Shown here piece by piece: positions 53,123 to 63,200 of a DNA stretch of 64,000 bases. The position numbers and the translations under genes were made by a program. Under the pieces are notes generated by a model. It was not told where the DNA came from, ran no database searches, and saw nothing but the letters and a program-made list of their open reading frames with translations. The stretch lies in assembly GCF_002161235.1 (NCBI RefSeq), contig NZ_NFHE01000010.1, positions 24,976-88,975 on the forward strand. Reading direction: 5' to 3'. Position 1 is the first letter of the stretch. Each line of letters opens with the position of its first letter. The stretch comes from Pseudoflavonifractor sp. An85 (GTDB lineage: Bacteria > Bacillota > Clostridia > Oscillospirales > Oscillospiraceae).

Positions 53123-54283
53123 TTAGTAGAGAAGATTGGAGAAGAAATTAGTCACTCCGTTGGACAGCAGCCGTTCCAGGAACTGCCCCAGCGTGATGGT
53201 CTCCCCATTCAAGGACAAGGTGATACCCGATAGCGTCTGCATCACGCAGGGCTGCACCACCCACCAGTTCAGCGCCAGCACCAACAGCATTCCCAACAGG
53301 TAGCACAGCCAGAACCGGCCGCTGCTCTGCTCGCCGCACACCGCTTGGGCGGACAGGGTGCCCAGCACCACCGCCGTCAGGCAGGCCAGCACCACCAGAC
53401 CCAGGGCCAGGTTCAGCGAGAAGAAGGCGCACACATAGGCCACCAGCAGCACCACTGTGGTCACGCCGCCGTTGACGCTGTTGGCGATGTACACGTCCAG
53501 AAGGCTGCTGTCGCTTTTGAAGATACGGCTGAGGGCAAAGAGCATCAGGGTGAACAAAGCCATGCCCACCACCCCAATGATGAGGCCAAACAAAATGCTG
53601 CCCAGGGGATTGCCCCGCACCGTGAGCACCAGTTCTGTGCCCAACAGGTTGCCCAAACTGCTGAAACCACCCAGAGAGCTGCGGAGCATTCCGGCCACCT
53701 GGCCCGCCATGTTCCACAACAGGGCGATGACCACCACCACCCGGATGACGGACATGGTCACTGCTACGGTGAGGTTTTTCTCCGCCACCGCTGTGCGCAC
53801 CGCCTGCACGGGTGAGTCCCAATACTGGGCAAAGAAGGGTTTCAGGCTCTTGGCAGCGTGGACGGTGGTGTCCCGCACCTGCTTGCCCATCTGGGCAAAC
53901 TGTTGAGAGGTCTGTCCCCCAGGCTGGCCCTGATTCTGGGTTCCATATCCTCCAGGTTGGTGCTGATACCCATACCCGTTGGCCCCCGGCTGCTGGTACT
54001 GATATCCGGAGGACTGTCCATCTGCGCCCGACTGTTGATATCGGTATCCGGAAGGCGCATTTTCCTCTTGGGGCTGGGGATTGCTGTTCTCTTCCGGCGG
54101 GTTTTCCGCCTCATTCTGCTGCGTATCCTGGGCAAGCCCGTAGCTGTACCCCTGGGGCTCCGCTGGGGTGGGTGGAGCCGGAACAGGTTCCGCCTCCGGC
54201 TGGGTTGTGGACGGCTGGGACTGGGGGCATGTACAGGTCTGCCCATCCTCTAAGGGCGCGCCGCAATACTCACAATACCGCAT
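53123..54283 (-). CDS. zinc-ribbon membrane protein with Gln/Gly/Tyr-rich linker
   Basis: This 386-aa protein starts with a zinc ribbon (MRYCEYCGAPLEDGQTCTCP). A long disordered stretch rich in Pro/Gln/Gly/Tyr follows (about 25-140), with YQYQQPGANGYGYQHQ-like repeats. Five to six TM helices (about 175-345) and a short C-terminal tail complete it. Such zinc-ribbon-plus-membrane proteins (YIP1-like or DUF-type) are common in Firmicutes but have no known function. RBS AGGAGGAGA precedes the ATG. Confidence 0.8.
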   Translation of the reverse strand: MRYCEYCGAPLEDGQTCTCPQSQPSTTQPEAEPVPAPPTPAEPQGYSYGLAQDTQQNEAENPPEENSNPQPQEENAPSGYRYQQSGADGQSSGYQYQQPGANGYGYQHQPGGYGTQNQGQPGGQTSQQFAQMGKQVRDTTVHAAKSLKPFFAQYWDSPVQAVRTAVAEKNLTVAVTMSVIRVVVVIALLWNMAGQVAGMLRSSLGGFSSLGNLLGTELVLTVRGNPLGSILFGLIIGVVGMALFTLMLFALSRIFKSDSSLLDVYIANSVNGGVTTVVLLVAYVCAFFSLNLALGLVVLACLTAVVLGTLSAQAVCGEQSSGRFWLCYLLGMLLVLALNWWVVQPCVMQTLSGITLSLNGETITLGQFLERLLSNGVTNFFSNLLY

Positions 54284-54460
54284 AACATCTCCTCCTCGGT
54301 TGGGGCCGCCTGGGGTGGCGGGCCGAATTGTCCGCATTCGTGTCTCTTCCACAAAATTCGGGTAACCTCATCCTAACACTTTTGCATGCAAAAGTAAATG
54401 TTTGTTTCTGGGAACCCCTTCTCTCCTCCGCTGTCCTCTTTCTTGCGGGGTGAGAAGGTA

Positions 54461-54592
54461 CATGGTATAATATCCGCAAAACGGCTATTATACCGGATTT
54501 TATAGCCGTTTTTCTCGTCCCTTGCGGGATAACCGAAAAACATGGCGTTATACCATTCCGGCGTTGCCGTCATGGTATAAGAACCGCAAAAC
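54461..54592. repeat. imperfect 22-bp direct repeat 110 bp apart, with hairpin
   Basis: CATGGTATAA TATCCGCAAAAC (54461-54482) and CATGGTATAA GAACCGCAAAAC (54571-54592) are exactly 110 bp apart. Each includes a -10-like hexamer (TATAAT or TATAAG). Between them lies a hairpin AAAACGGCTAT/ATAGCCGTTTT with T5 (54478-54513). The region is the 54284-54633 gap before queH and contains no gene that I can support. Confidence 0.6.
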
Positions 54593-54633
54593 AGTCCCAT
54601 TTGCCCTGTGATTATGGGCTCAAAGGAGTTTCT

Positions 54634-55227
54634 ATGAATCTTTTACTTCACATCTGCTGTGCCCCCTGTTCGGTGGCCTGCATCCAGCAACTGCGGGAGG
54701 AGGGCATCGCCCCCACCGGCTTCTGGTACAATCCCAACATCCACCCTTTCCTGGAATACAAGGCCCGTCGGGACACCCTGCGCCAGTACGCCCAGGACAT
54801 TGACCTGCCCCTCATCGAGGTGGACGACTACGGCCTGCGGGAATTCACCGCCGCCGTAGCATCCAACTCAGACGCCCGGTGCTCTTGGTGCTACGCCCGC
54901 CGCTTTGAAGAGACCGCCAAAACCGCTGTGGAAAAGGGCTTTACCCACTTTACTTCCACCCTCTTGGTCTCCCCCTACCAAAACCGGGAGCTGATGTGTG
55001 AGATCGGGGAAAAGGTGGGAAAGAAATACGGGGTAGAATTCGCCCCCTACGACTTCCGCCCCCGCTTCAAGGACGGACAGGAGCAGGCCCGGGCGCTGGG
55101 CCTGTACATGCAAAAATACTGCGGCTGCATTTACAGCGAGGAGGACCGGTTCTCCAACCGCCGGAAAAAGCAACTGCACAAGCTGCACAAACAGCAGGCG
55201 GCCCAGGCCGCCGCAGAAGGGAGATAA
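54634..55227 (+). CDS. queH: epoxyqueuosine reductase QueH
   Basis: This 197-aa protein starts MNLLLHICCAPCSVACIQQL, with the CC..C motif of QueH (formerly DUF208). Later Cys residues lie in ARCSWCYARR and YCGCIYSEED, together binding an iron-sulfur cluster. QueH performs the last step of queuosine synthesis in tRNA in anaerobes. The ATG at 54634 follows AAAGGAG. It lies five bp before the methyltransferase gene, so they share an operon. Confidence 0.93.
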   Translation: MNLLLHICCAPCSVACIQQLREEGIAPTGFWYNPNIHPFLEYKARRDTLRQYAQDIDLPLIEVDDYGLREFTAAVASNSDARCSWCYARRFEETAKTAVEKGFTHFTSTLLVSPYQNRELMCEIGEKVGKKYGVEFAPYDFRPRFKDGQEQARALGLYMQKYCGCIYSEEDRFSNRRKKQLHKLHKQQAAQAAAEGR

Positions 55228-55232
55228 CCGCC

Positions 55233-56576
55233 ATGGCATTGGAAGAAGGAAAGGTATACCACGCCCATGTGGAGCGCTACGCCAGCGACGGCACCGGCGT
55301 GGCCCGTGTGGACGGCATGGTGGTCTTTGTCCATGGAGCGATTCGGGGAGAAGATGCCGATATTTGCATTGAGCACGTGGGCCACAACGCCGCCTGGGCT
55401 CACATTGTCACCCTCCACACCCCCTCTCCCGCCCGGGTGGAGCCGGACTGTCCTCACTACCACCAGTGCGGAGGTTGTCAGTTCCGGCACATGACCTACG
55501 AGGAGGAACTCAACGCCAAACGTCAGCGGGTGGAAGATGCCCTCCACCGCCTGGGCGGTTTGGATGTGCCCGTGTCCGCCATTCACGGGGCCCAGGACAC
55601 CCAGGGTTACCGCAATAAAGTACAATTCCCGGTCAGCGGGGACGGCATCGGCTATTACCGCGCCCGCACCCACCAGGTCATTGACATCCCCCACTGTCAC
55701 CTCCAGCCCCGGGTGGACAGCGTGTGCCGCCAGGTGGTGGCGGACTGGATGAAACAGTACCACATTCCCGCCTACCAGGAAAAGACGGGAAAAGGTCTGG
55801 TTCGCCACCTGTATCTGCGCACCAACCAGGCGGGCCAAGCGCTGTGCTGCCTCATTGTCAACGGCAAACAGCTGCCCCACGCCCAAGAGCTAGTGGAGGC
55901 GTTGCAAACTGCTGTTCCCTCCCTATTAGGTTTAGTTTTGTCGGTAAACACCCGAAAAACCAACGTAATTTTGGGTACAGAGTACCATACCCTGTGGGGC
56001 CAGGACTGGCTGGAGGAGACCCTGTGCGGCCACACCTTCCGCCTCTCCGTCCCCTCCTTCTTCCAGATCAACCAGCCCCAGACCCAGGTGCTCTACTCCC
56101 GGGCGGTGGAGTTTGCTGGTCTCACCGGCGCGGAGACGGTGGTGGACCTATACTGCGGTATCGGTACCATTTCCCTGACCATGGCGGAACACGCCGCAAA
56201 GGTCATCGGCGTGGAAGTGGTGCCCCAGGCCATCGAGGACGCCAAGGAAAACGCCCGCCGCAACGGTTTGGCGGACAAAACCCGGTTTTTGTGCGGCGAC
56301 GCCTCCCAGCTGGCCCTTCAGTTGGAGCAAGAGGGCGTCACCCCCGATGTCATCGTGGTGGATCCGCCTCGGAAGGGGCTGGCCCCCGACGTGGTGGATA
56401 CCATCGCCCGTATGGCGCCGCCTCGGGTGGTGTATGTCTCCTGCGACCCCGCCACCCTGGGCCGGGATTTGAAGCAGTTTGCCGCCCTGGGCTATGCGGC
56501 CCAGCGGGCGGAGGCAGTGGATTTGTTCCCGAGAACAGCCCATATAGAAACTGTCGTTTCTCTCTCCAAAATCTGA
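55233..56576 (+). CDS. 23S rRNA (uracil-5-)-methyltransferase, RlmD/RlmCD family
   Basis: This 447-aa enzyme of the TrmA/RlmD family has an N-terminal TRAM domain (about 1-60), a cluster-binding Cys motif CPHYHQCGGCQ (about 72-82), a SAM-binding block VVDLYCGIGTISL and the catalytic VVYVSCDPATLGRDL (Cys nucleophile). It methylates U in 23S rRNA (position 1939 or 747 type). Which site is used cannot be told. RBS AAGGGAG precedes the ATG. Confidence 0.93.
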   Translation: MALEEGKVYHAHVERYASDGTGVARVDGMVVFVHGAIRGEDADICIEHVGHNAAWAHIVTLHTPSPARVEPDCPHYHQCGGCQFRHMTYEEELNAKRQRVEDALHRLGGLDVPVSAIHGAQDTQGYRNKVQFPVSGDGIGYYRARTHQVIDIPHCHLQPRVDSVCRQVVADWMKQYHIPAYQEKTGKGLVRHLYLRTNQAGQALCCLIVNGKQLPHAQELVEALQTAVPSLLGLVLSVNTRKTNVILGTEYHTLWGQDWLEETLCGHTFRLSVPSFFQINQPQTQVLYSRAVEFAGLTGAETVVDLYCGIGTISLTMAEHAAKVIGVEVVPQAIEDAKENARRNGLADKTRFLCGDASQLALQLEQEGVTPDVIVVDPPRKGLAPDVVDTIARMAPPRVVYVSCDPATLGRDLKQFAALGYAAQRAEAVDLFPRTAHIETVVSLSKI

Positions 56577-56594
56577 GATGGGAGGGAAAAAACC

Positions 56595-57032
56595 ATGCTT
56601 ATCATTTTGAAAATCGCCATTTTGATTTTCCTTGTCATGGAGCTATCCAACATTGTCATTTTGTACTTCAAGCCCGACTTCCAATACGGCAACAGCATGA
56701 ATACCTTCAAACAGTGGCATGCCGCCCAGCACAAGGAATCGGATCGGCTGTTTGTGCAGTATCTGGTGAACTGGGTGGCAAACTGCAAGCTGATTTTCCT
56801 GGCCCTTCTGGCGGTGGTCTTGCTGGTTGGGGGAGAAACCATCACTCTATGCGCCGTTGTCGCCACCATTTCCTCCATCGCCATCTACTTCGTCACCCTC
56901 CACCCCATCCTGGCTAAGCTGGATGCCATGGGCGAAATTCAGCCAAAGGGGTACAGCAAGACGCTGGCTCGGACCATCGGCGCATTTATTGTCATGTTTT
57001 CTGCCGCGCTTGTCCTTTATTTCATCCTTTAA
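56595..57032 (+). CDS. small membrane protein of unknown function
   Basis: This 145-aa protein has four hydrophobic segments (about 1-22, 62-82, 83-103, 125-145) and a polar loop with MNTFKQWHAAQHKESDRLFVQY. I do not recognise a family. It lies 18 bp after the methyltransferase gene and 28 bp before the brnQ start, so it may belong to the same transcript. RBS GGGAGG precedes the ATG. Confidence 0.75.
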   Translation: MLIILKIAILIFLVMELSNIVILYFKPDFQYGNSMNTFKQWHAAQHKESDRLFVQYLVNWVANCKLIFLALLAVVLLVGGETITLCAVVATISSIAIYFVTLHPILAKLDAMGEIQPKGYSKTLARTIGAFIVMFSAALVLYFIL

Positions 57033-57060
57033 TTTCCCACACCATACAAAGGAACTCACT

Positions 57061-58405
57061 ATGAAAAAACTCAATCTCAAACAACTGCTTTCCGTCTCCC
57101 TGACCCTGTTTGCCATCTTCTTCGGGGCGGGAAATATGATCTTTCCCCCGGCCATGGGTCAGCTGGCGGGCACCAACTTTGTGGCCGCCCTGGCGGGCTT
57201 CATCCTCACCGACGCTGGCATTGCCATTTTGGGCATGATCGCGGTGGTGCTGGTGGGCTCCTCCATGAGCGATTTGGGTTCCTTGGTGAGCAAAAAGTTC
57301 GCTGTATTCCTCTCTGTGGGCATTTATCTGCTCATTGGCCCCCTGTTTGCCCTGCCTCGCACCGGCAGCGCCTCCTTTGAGCTGGCCCTGCTGCCCTACA
57401 TCCCCCAGAACTATACCTGGGCCTTCTCCCTGCTGTTCACCGGGTGTTTCTTCGCCCTGACCTACTACCTGAGCAGCAACCCCAGCAAGGTGGTGGATGT
57501 GGTGGGTCGGTACATGACCCCCATTTTGCTCATCAGTATCCTGGTCATTTTCCTGGGCTGTGTGTTCACCGATCCCGTCCAAACCGACACCATCCAGTAT
57601 GGCACTCTGGGCGCTCCCCAGCAGGATTACAACTCCATTCCCTTTTTCAAAGGCATGATGGAGGGGTATCTGGCCCTGGACGGCCCGGCGGGGTTGGCCT
57701 TTGCCATCATCGTCATCAACGCCTTAAAGGGCTACGGGGTGGAGAACAAGAAGAGCATTGTGAAATACACCGTCCTGTGCGGCATTGGAGCCGCCTTGTT
57801 TTTGTCTGTGGTGTACTTCATGCTCTCCTACGCCGGGGCCATCACCGCCACTTCCTTTGCCAACGGCGGGGCCTTGCTCCACGCGTTGACCTCCTCCCTG
57901 TTCGGTCCGGTGGGTGGTCTGGTGCTGGGCCTGGCGGTGCTGCTGGCCTGCCTGACCACCTCCATCGGCCTGACCACCTCCTTTTTCCGACTATTTCACC
58001 GAATTGTTTCCCTCTGTCTCCTACAAGAAGATGGCCGCAGCGGTGTGTCTCTTTAGCTTTGTCATCAGTAATGTGGGCCTGTCCCAGCTCATTCGTTTCT
58101 CTCTGCCGGTACTGATGATGATCTACCCCGTGAGCGTGGTGCTCATCCTCCTGTCCTTCTTCAAAACCTACATTGCCCACCGGCGCATGGTGTACATAGG
58201 CGGCATGGTCATGGCCTTCCTTGCCTCTTTTGTCCACGCTCTGGACACCGCCGGGGTCTCTTTTGGGCTGACCCAGCTGGCCAAGCAGTATCTTCCCTTC
58301 TATGCCCTGGGGTTGGGGTGGCTGGTCCCCGCCCTGGTGGGAGTGTGCCTTGGATTGCTGCCCTTTTGGCCCATGAATCGGAACGCAGGAAACTTGGCAA
58401 GTTAA
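57061..58405 (+). pseudogene. brnQ: branched-chain amino acid carrier (BrnQ/LIVCS), frameshifted
   Basis: The first frame (57061-58056) starts LKQLLSVSLTLFAIFFGAGNMIFPP, a strong BrnQ signature, and runs to LACLTTSIGLTTSFF before breaking into unrelated residues. The second frame, from about 57983 to 58405, continues with YFTELFPSVSYKKMAAAVCLF and keeps the last helices. Removing one T from the run at 57982-57986 joins the two. The full product would be about 448 aa with 12 helices, importing Leu, Ile and Val with Na+. It may be a real mutation or a base-call error in the T-run. Confidence 0.85.
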
Positions 58406-58431
58406 ATCATCCCCAGAAAGGTGGGATTCTC

Positions 58432-58971
58432 GTGCACCATACAGGCACCCAACTTCTCCAATCCCAGCGTCTGCTTCTCCGCCCCTTCCAACTGTCCGAT
58501 GTGGACAGCTGCGTGAACAACTGGGCTACCGACCCCGCCACCTACCGCTATTTGAGCCAGGAACCCCGTACTCCACAGCAGGTATATGACTGGCTCTCCA
58601 CAGCAAAGCAAGCATACGCCAACCCCGAGACCTATTACTGGGCCATAGTAGAAAAGAGCAGCAACCAGGTGGTGGGCGAGATCTTTGTGGACGACTTCAG
58701 TTCCCGCAACCGCTGGTGTGAACTGGACTGGAAGGTGGGCCAACGGGTTCAGGGTAACGGCTATGCCACCCAAGCCGCTGGGCTTGTCCTGGACTATCTG
58801 CGAAATGAGGTGGGCTTCCACCGCATCCAGGCCAAATGCTGTGTGGAAAACCACGCCTCCCGACGTGTGATGGAAAAGTTGGGCATGGTTCCGGAAGGAG
58901 TCTTGCACGACTTCTTTCTGGGGAAGGATGGCCGCTGGATGGATGTGGTGATGTATGCCCTTCTGGGCTGA
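58432..58971 (+). CDS. GNAT acetyltransferase (RimJ/RimL-like)
   Basis: This 179-aa protein has the N-terminal LQSQRLLLRPFQLSDV of the RimJ/RimL branch and the acetyl-CoA-binding motif VGQRVQGNGYATQAAGLVLDYL. A second block, AKCCVENHASRRVMEKLGM, is also typical. It moves an acetyl group to a protein N-terminus, amino acid or drug; the substrate is unknown. The start is GTG after AAAGGTGGG. Confidence 0.87.
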   Translation: MHHTGTQLLQSQRLLLRPFQLSDVDSCVNNWATDPATYRYLSQEPRTPQQVYDWLSTAKQAYANPETYYWAIVEKSSNQVVGEIFVDDFSSRNRWCELDWKVGQRVQGNGYATQAAGLVLDYLRNEVGFHRIQAKCCVENHASRRVMEKLGMVPEGVLHDFFLGKDGRWMDVVMYALLG

Positions 58972-59058
58972 CACACCCCCCAAATCGTCCACCCACGGGA
59001 GACACTCCATTTCCAACTGGAAATCCCATATTTTTTCTTTTCCGTGGTAAAGTGCTAG

Positions 59059-59120
59059 TATAATCGATAAACCTAAGGCCAAGTCTCACCTGGAACCACC
59101 AGATGGGGCTTGGCCTTTTT
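59059..59120 (+). ncRNA. possible short transcript (promoter -10 plus terminator)
   Basis: A TATAAT at 59059-59064 is followed within about 15 bp by a stem AAGGCCAAG/CTTGGCCTT with T5 (59075-59120). A transcript of about 50 nt could be made. The -35 box is weak, so this may be only a terminator for the GNAT gene. The 58972-59430 gap holds this, the promoter at 59190 and the structured leader of the next operon. Confidence 0.3.
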
Positions 59121-59189
59121 CTTGCTCCTGGTTGTATCTGCACAATAGACAAACTTTCTCCACACGTGGACATTTTCCTGGAACTTCTC

Positions 59190-59218
59190 TTGACATCAAC
59201 CACGCTACCATGTTAAAT
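59190..59218 (+). promoter_or_regulatory. promoter of the cohesin-like/protease operon
   Basis: TTGACA and TTAAAT are 17 bp apart. The leader would be about 205 nt. In it GACAAGCC (about 59319) can pair with GGCTTGTGTC (about 59383), closing a branched fold. I do not recognise a known riboswitch class in it. Confidence 0.5.
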
Positions 59219-59430
59219 TATCCTCTATCTTGACTAAAAAGTTCCGTTCTTTCCGTTTATTAAGGAATTTTTAAGACTTATTTTGTGGAATTTGGAATTT
59301 TCAGGTTTGTATCAGGGACAAGCCCCGGGCTTTTGGTTTCCCGCCTGTGAGAGAGGGCGTGGGTGTGGAAGCAGGCCGGACAGGCTTGTGTCTTTTGCAA
59401 TACAACGATTCACACAAGAGGAGGATGTCA

Positions 59431-60234
59431 ATGAAACGCATCAAGCAAGTCATGAGTCTGCTTCTGGCTGCCCCGCTGGTGTGTGCAGTCCTGGCCGGTT
59501 CCGCCTTGGCTGCCAACGAAAACGCCCTGTGGGCGCAGCTGAAACAGAGCTCCGGTGCCGTTGCGGCGGTGATGGAAACCAACGCCGCGGTCACCGACGG
59601 CGCCATTCAGGTGACCTTTGACCCCAACAAGCTGACCTACGTCAGCTGTGACTTTGAGGGTGCTCAGGAGCAGTACAAGCCCCACGTGGCCATGCACGCC
59701 GTCAACGACAGCAAGGCCGGGGACGGCGTGGTACGCATTTCCTGGGTGGCCTCCGACGCCAACGCTGTCCAGGGCGGCACCGAAGCCCTGTTCCAGGTGA
59801 ATTTTAAGGCGAAAGCGGATGCTGTGGCCGCCGGTGACCTCTCCATCTCCGGCACTGCCAGCACCTGGGACGGAAAGGCCGTCACCGTGGTGAAGGACTC
59901 CGCCACACAGCCCCAGCCCACCCAGCCGCCGGTGGAGCCCTCCGCCGCACCCACCATGCAGCCTACCGCTCAACCCACGGTCCAGCCCACCACGCAACCC
60001 ACTGCCCAACCCACAGGGGCGCCCACAGCCCCCTCCACCGCATCCCCCAGTCAGCAGCCTGCTCAGCCCAACGGCGGTGATGATGGTCAGACCCCGGCCA
60101 CTGGATCGGAGCAAAAGCAGCCTTCCACCGGTGACCACGCCAACCTGATCCTCTATCTGGGTCTGGCTGTGGCCTGTGCCGCTGGCCTGGGCCTGGCTGT
60201 GGTGGCAAGAAACAAAAGGAGGGATGCAGAATGA
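59431..60234 (+). CDS. sortase-anchored surface protein with cohesin-like domain
   Basis: This 267-aa protein has a signal peptide (about 1-28), then one beta-rich domain (29-155) whose blocks (GAIQVTFDPNKLTYVSC; GVVRISWVASDANAVQGGTEALFQVNFKA) look like a type I cohesin. A Pro/Thr/Gln-rich linker (160-215) is followed by a sorting signal QPSTGD (230-235), a hydrophobic helix and RNKRRDAE. The ATG at 59431 lies six bases after AGAGGAGG. Its stop overlaps the start of the protease gene by four bases, and that protease carries a dockerin-like segment. It should sit on the cell wall and could hold the protease. Confidence 0.7.
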   Translation: MKRIKQVMSLLLAAPLVCAVLAGSALAANENALWAQLKQSSGAVAAVMETNAAVTDGAIQVTFDPNKLTYVSCDFEGAQEQYKPHVAMHAVNDSKAGDGVVRISWVASDANAVQGGTEALFQVNFKAKADAVAAGDLSISGTASTWDGKAVTVVKDSATQPQPTQPPVEPSAAPTMQPTAQPTVQPTTQPTAQPTGAPTAPSTASPSQQPAQPNGGDDGQTPATGSEQKQPSTGDHANLILYLGLAVACAAGLGLAVVARNKRRDAE

Positions 60235-63200
60235 AACACAAGCGTTGGTTGGCTCTGGCCCTGGCCCTGAGCCTTACCGTATCCACGGCGGTGGGCACCC
60301 GCTCCGCCGCGTTTGCCGCCCAAACCGGCGATTCCAATGTGGCCTTTAGCCAAGTGGATGCCCCCGACCAAACTCTGGACCTGACCCGGCAGGATGCCGT
60401 GGAACAGGACCAGCTGGCCGCGGCTCCCGCTCCCGATGAGGATGTGCGGGTCATCATTGTCATGGACGGAGACAGCGTGGTGGAGGCCAATCCCGCTGCC
60501 CGGTACAGCGAGGAAACCGCCCAGCAGATGGACCAGATCAAAGCCTCCCAGGACGAGGTCATTGCCGACATCGAGCAAAATGCCCTGGACGGGGACTCCC
60601 TGTCCGTGACCTACCAGTACAGCTACCTCATCAACGGCGTGGCCGCCACCATCCCCTATGGAAAAATGGCGGACATCGAGGCGGTGGACGGGGTACGCCA
60701 GGTGGTCATGCAGACCGTCTATCAGCCCTGCGCCACCCAGCCCGGCATCGCCTACCCCACCACCATCTCCGACGGCGTGATGATCGGCCGGGAGAGCACC
60801 TGGGCCAAGGGGTACAACGGCAACGGCATGAAAATCGCCGTCATCGACACCGGTCTGGATATGACCCACCAGAACTTTGCCGCCCTCCCCGACAACGTGC
60901 TCACCGATGCCAGCCTGACCCAGAACGATGTGGCCGGAGTGCTGAAAAACCTCAACGCCTACCGCCGCTTCCAGGGCCTCAAGGCCGAGCAGCTCTACCG
61001 CAACACCAAGGTTCCCTTCGGCTACAACTATGTGGACGACAGCCTGGATGTCACCCACGCCAACGACAAGCAGGGCGACCACGGCACCCACGTCTCCGGC
61101 ATTGCTGCGGCCAACAAGGTGGCCCAGTCCGAGGTGGTGGGCGTGGCTCCCAACGCCCAGCTGCTGGTGATGAAGGTGTTTGGCGTCAAGGGCGGCGCTT
61201 ACACCCAGGACTGGGTGGCCGCTCTGGAGGACGCCATGCTGCTGGGTGCGGACGTGGTGAACATGAGCCTGGGCGCCAACGCCGGTTTCACCACCGACGC
61301 CGACTGGGTCAACCAAGTGTTCAACCGGGTGGCGGACACCGGCACCGTGCTGTGCATCTCCGCCGGTAACGCCTACACCGCCGGATATGGCAACGCCTTT
61401 GGCCACAACGCCAACCTCACCTCCAACCCGGACAACGCCATTCTGGGCACCCCCGGCGCCTACGCCAACGCCCTGTCGGTGGCCAGCGTGGACAACGCCT
61501 ACACCATGTCCGACTACATCACCGTAGGGGATGACCACAAAATCGCCTACCAAAACGGTGCCAGCGGCACCAACCAGCCCTTCAACTCCCTGGCCGGTAC
61601 CCCCCAGCAGGTGGTGGCCGTACCCGGGGCGGGCAGCGCCGAGGACTTTGCCCAGGTGGACGTCAAGGGCAAGATCGCCCTGGTGCAGCGAGGTGTCATC
61701 GCCTTCACCGAGAAGTACGATAACGCCCAAAAGGCCGGGGCCGTGGGCTGCTTCATCTACAACAACCAGGCCGGTACCATTACCATGGACCTGAGCCAGA
61801 GCAAGTCCACCATCCCCTGCGCCTCCCTGACCATGTCCGACGGCGCTTACCTGCTCTCCGCTTTGGCGTCCAACCCCAACCTGACCATTTCCGTGGGGGC
61901 GGATCAGACCCTCATCGCCAGTGACACCGCCTATCAGATGAGCGACTTCTCCTCCTGGGGTGTCACCCCCTCTCTGACCCTGGAGCCGGATCTCACCGCT
62001 CCCGGCGGCAACATCTACTCCACCACCGACAAGGGCACCTATGGTTTGATGAGCGGCACCTCCATGGCCTCTCCCAACCTGGCCGGTATCTCCGCCCTGG
62101 TCAAGCAGTACGCTCTGTCCCCCGACGGTCTGGGCAAAACCGACGGAGCCAAGACCAATTCCCTGGTCCGGGCGCTGCTCATGAGCACCTCCACCCCCCT
62201 GATGTACCAAAACCAGAACGGCCTCTACTACTCCCCCCGCAAGCAGGGCGCAGGTCTGGCCAACGCCTACGCCTCGGTGAGCACCAAAGCCTACCTCAGC
62301 GTGGACGGCAGCGACGTGCCCAAGGCCCAGCTGGGTGACGACGCCCAGAAAACCGGCGCCTACGCCTTTGACTTCCACGTCACCAACTTTGGCGACACCC
62401 CCCTGTACTATCACCTGACCACCGTGGCCCAGTCCGAAGATGTCACCCAGGCCGACGGGCGCACCTTTATGTCCGGCGCTCCCAAGGCCCTGGACGCGGT
62501 GACCACCGAGAACACCGATGCCCTGGTGTTGACCCATGACCTCAACGGCAGCGGCCAGTGCGATTCCCACGACGCCTACCTCATCTACCAGGCCGCCGTG
62601 GCCGGCAAGGCCCAGGACGCCAACTGGTCCGACGTCACCTTCCGCTACAACACCAACGGGGACGAGACGGTGGACCAGGCCGACGTACAGGCCTACCTCA
62701 ACGCCCTGGTGGACCTGGACAGTAATGCCAACCTGAGCGCCAAGGCGGTGGAGGTGAAGGCTGGTGCCACCCAGACCGTCCATGTGGCCGTGACCTTGGC
62801 GGACACCGACAAGGCCTTCTTCCAGAACAACTACCCCAACGGCGGCTATGTGGAGGGCTTTACCTTCCTCACCGCTTTGAACGCCAATGGCACCGACCTG
62901 TCCCTGCCCTATCTGGGCTTCTACGGGGACTGGACCCAGGCCCCCATCTTTGACGGCGACAACAATAACCCCGACACCCGTGGCTTCTTCTGGGGGGACA
63001 AGGACAACACCTTCTACAACCAGTACATGAGCGCGGTGTGGACCCAGATGGGCGGCAAGGCCTCCCAGTGGATTCCCGGCGCCAACCCCTTCGTGGACGA
63101 GGCCTTTGACCTGCGCCATGTCTCCATCTCCCCCAATGGCGACGGCTCCTGCGACTACCTGGACGGCATGTATGTCTCCCTGCTGCGCAACGCCGCCGAC

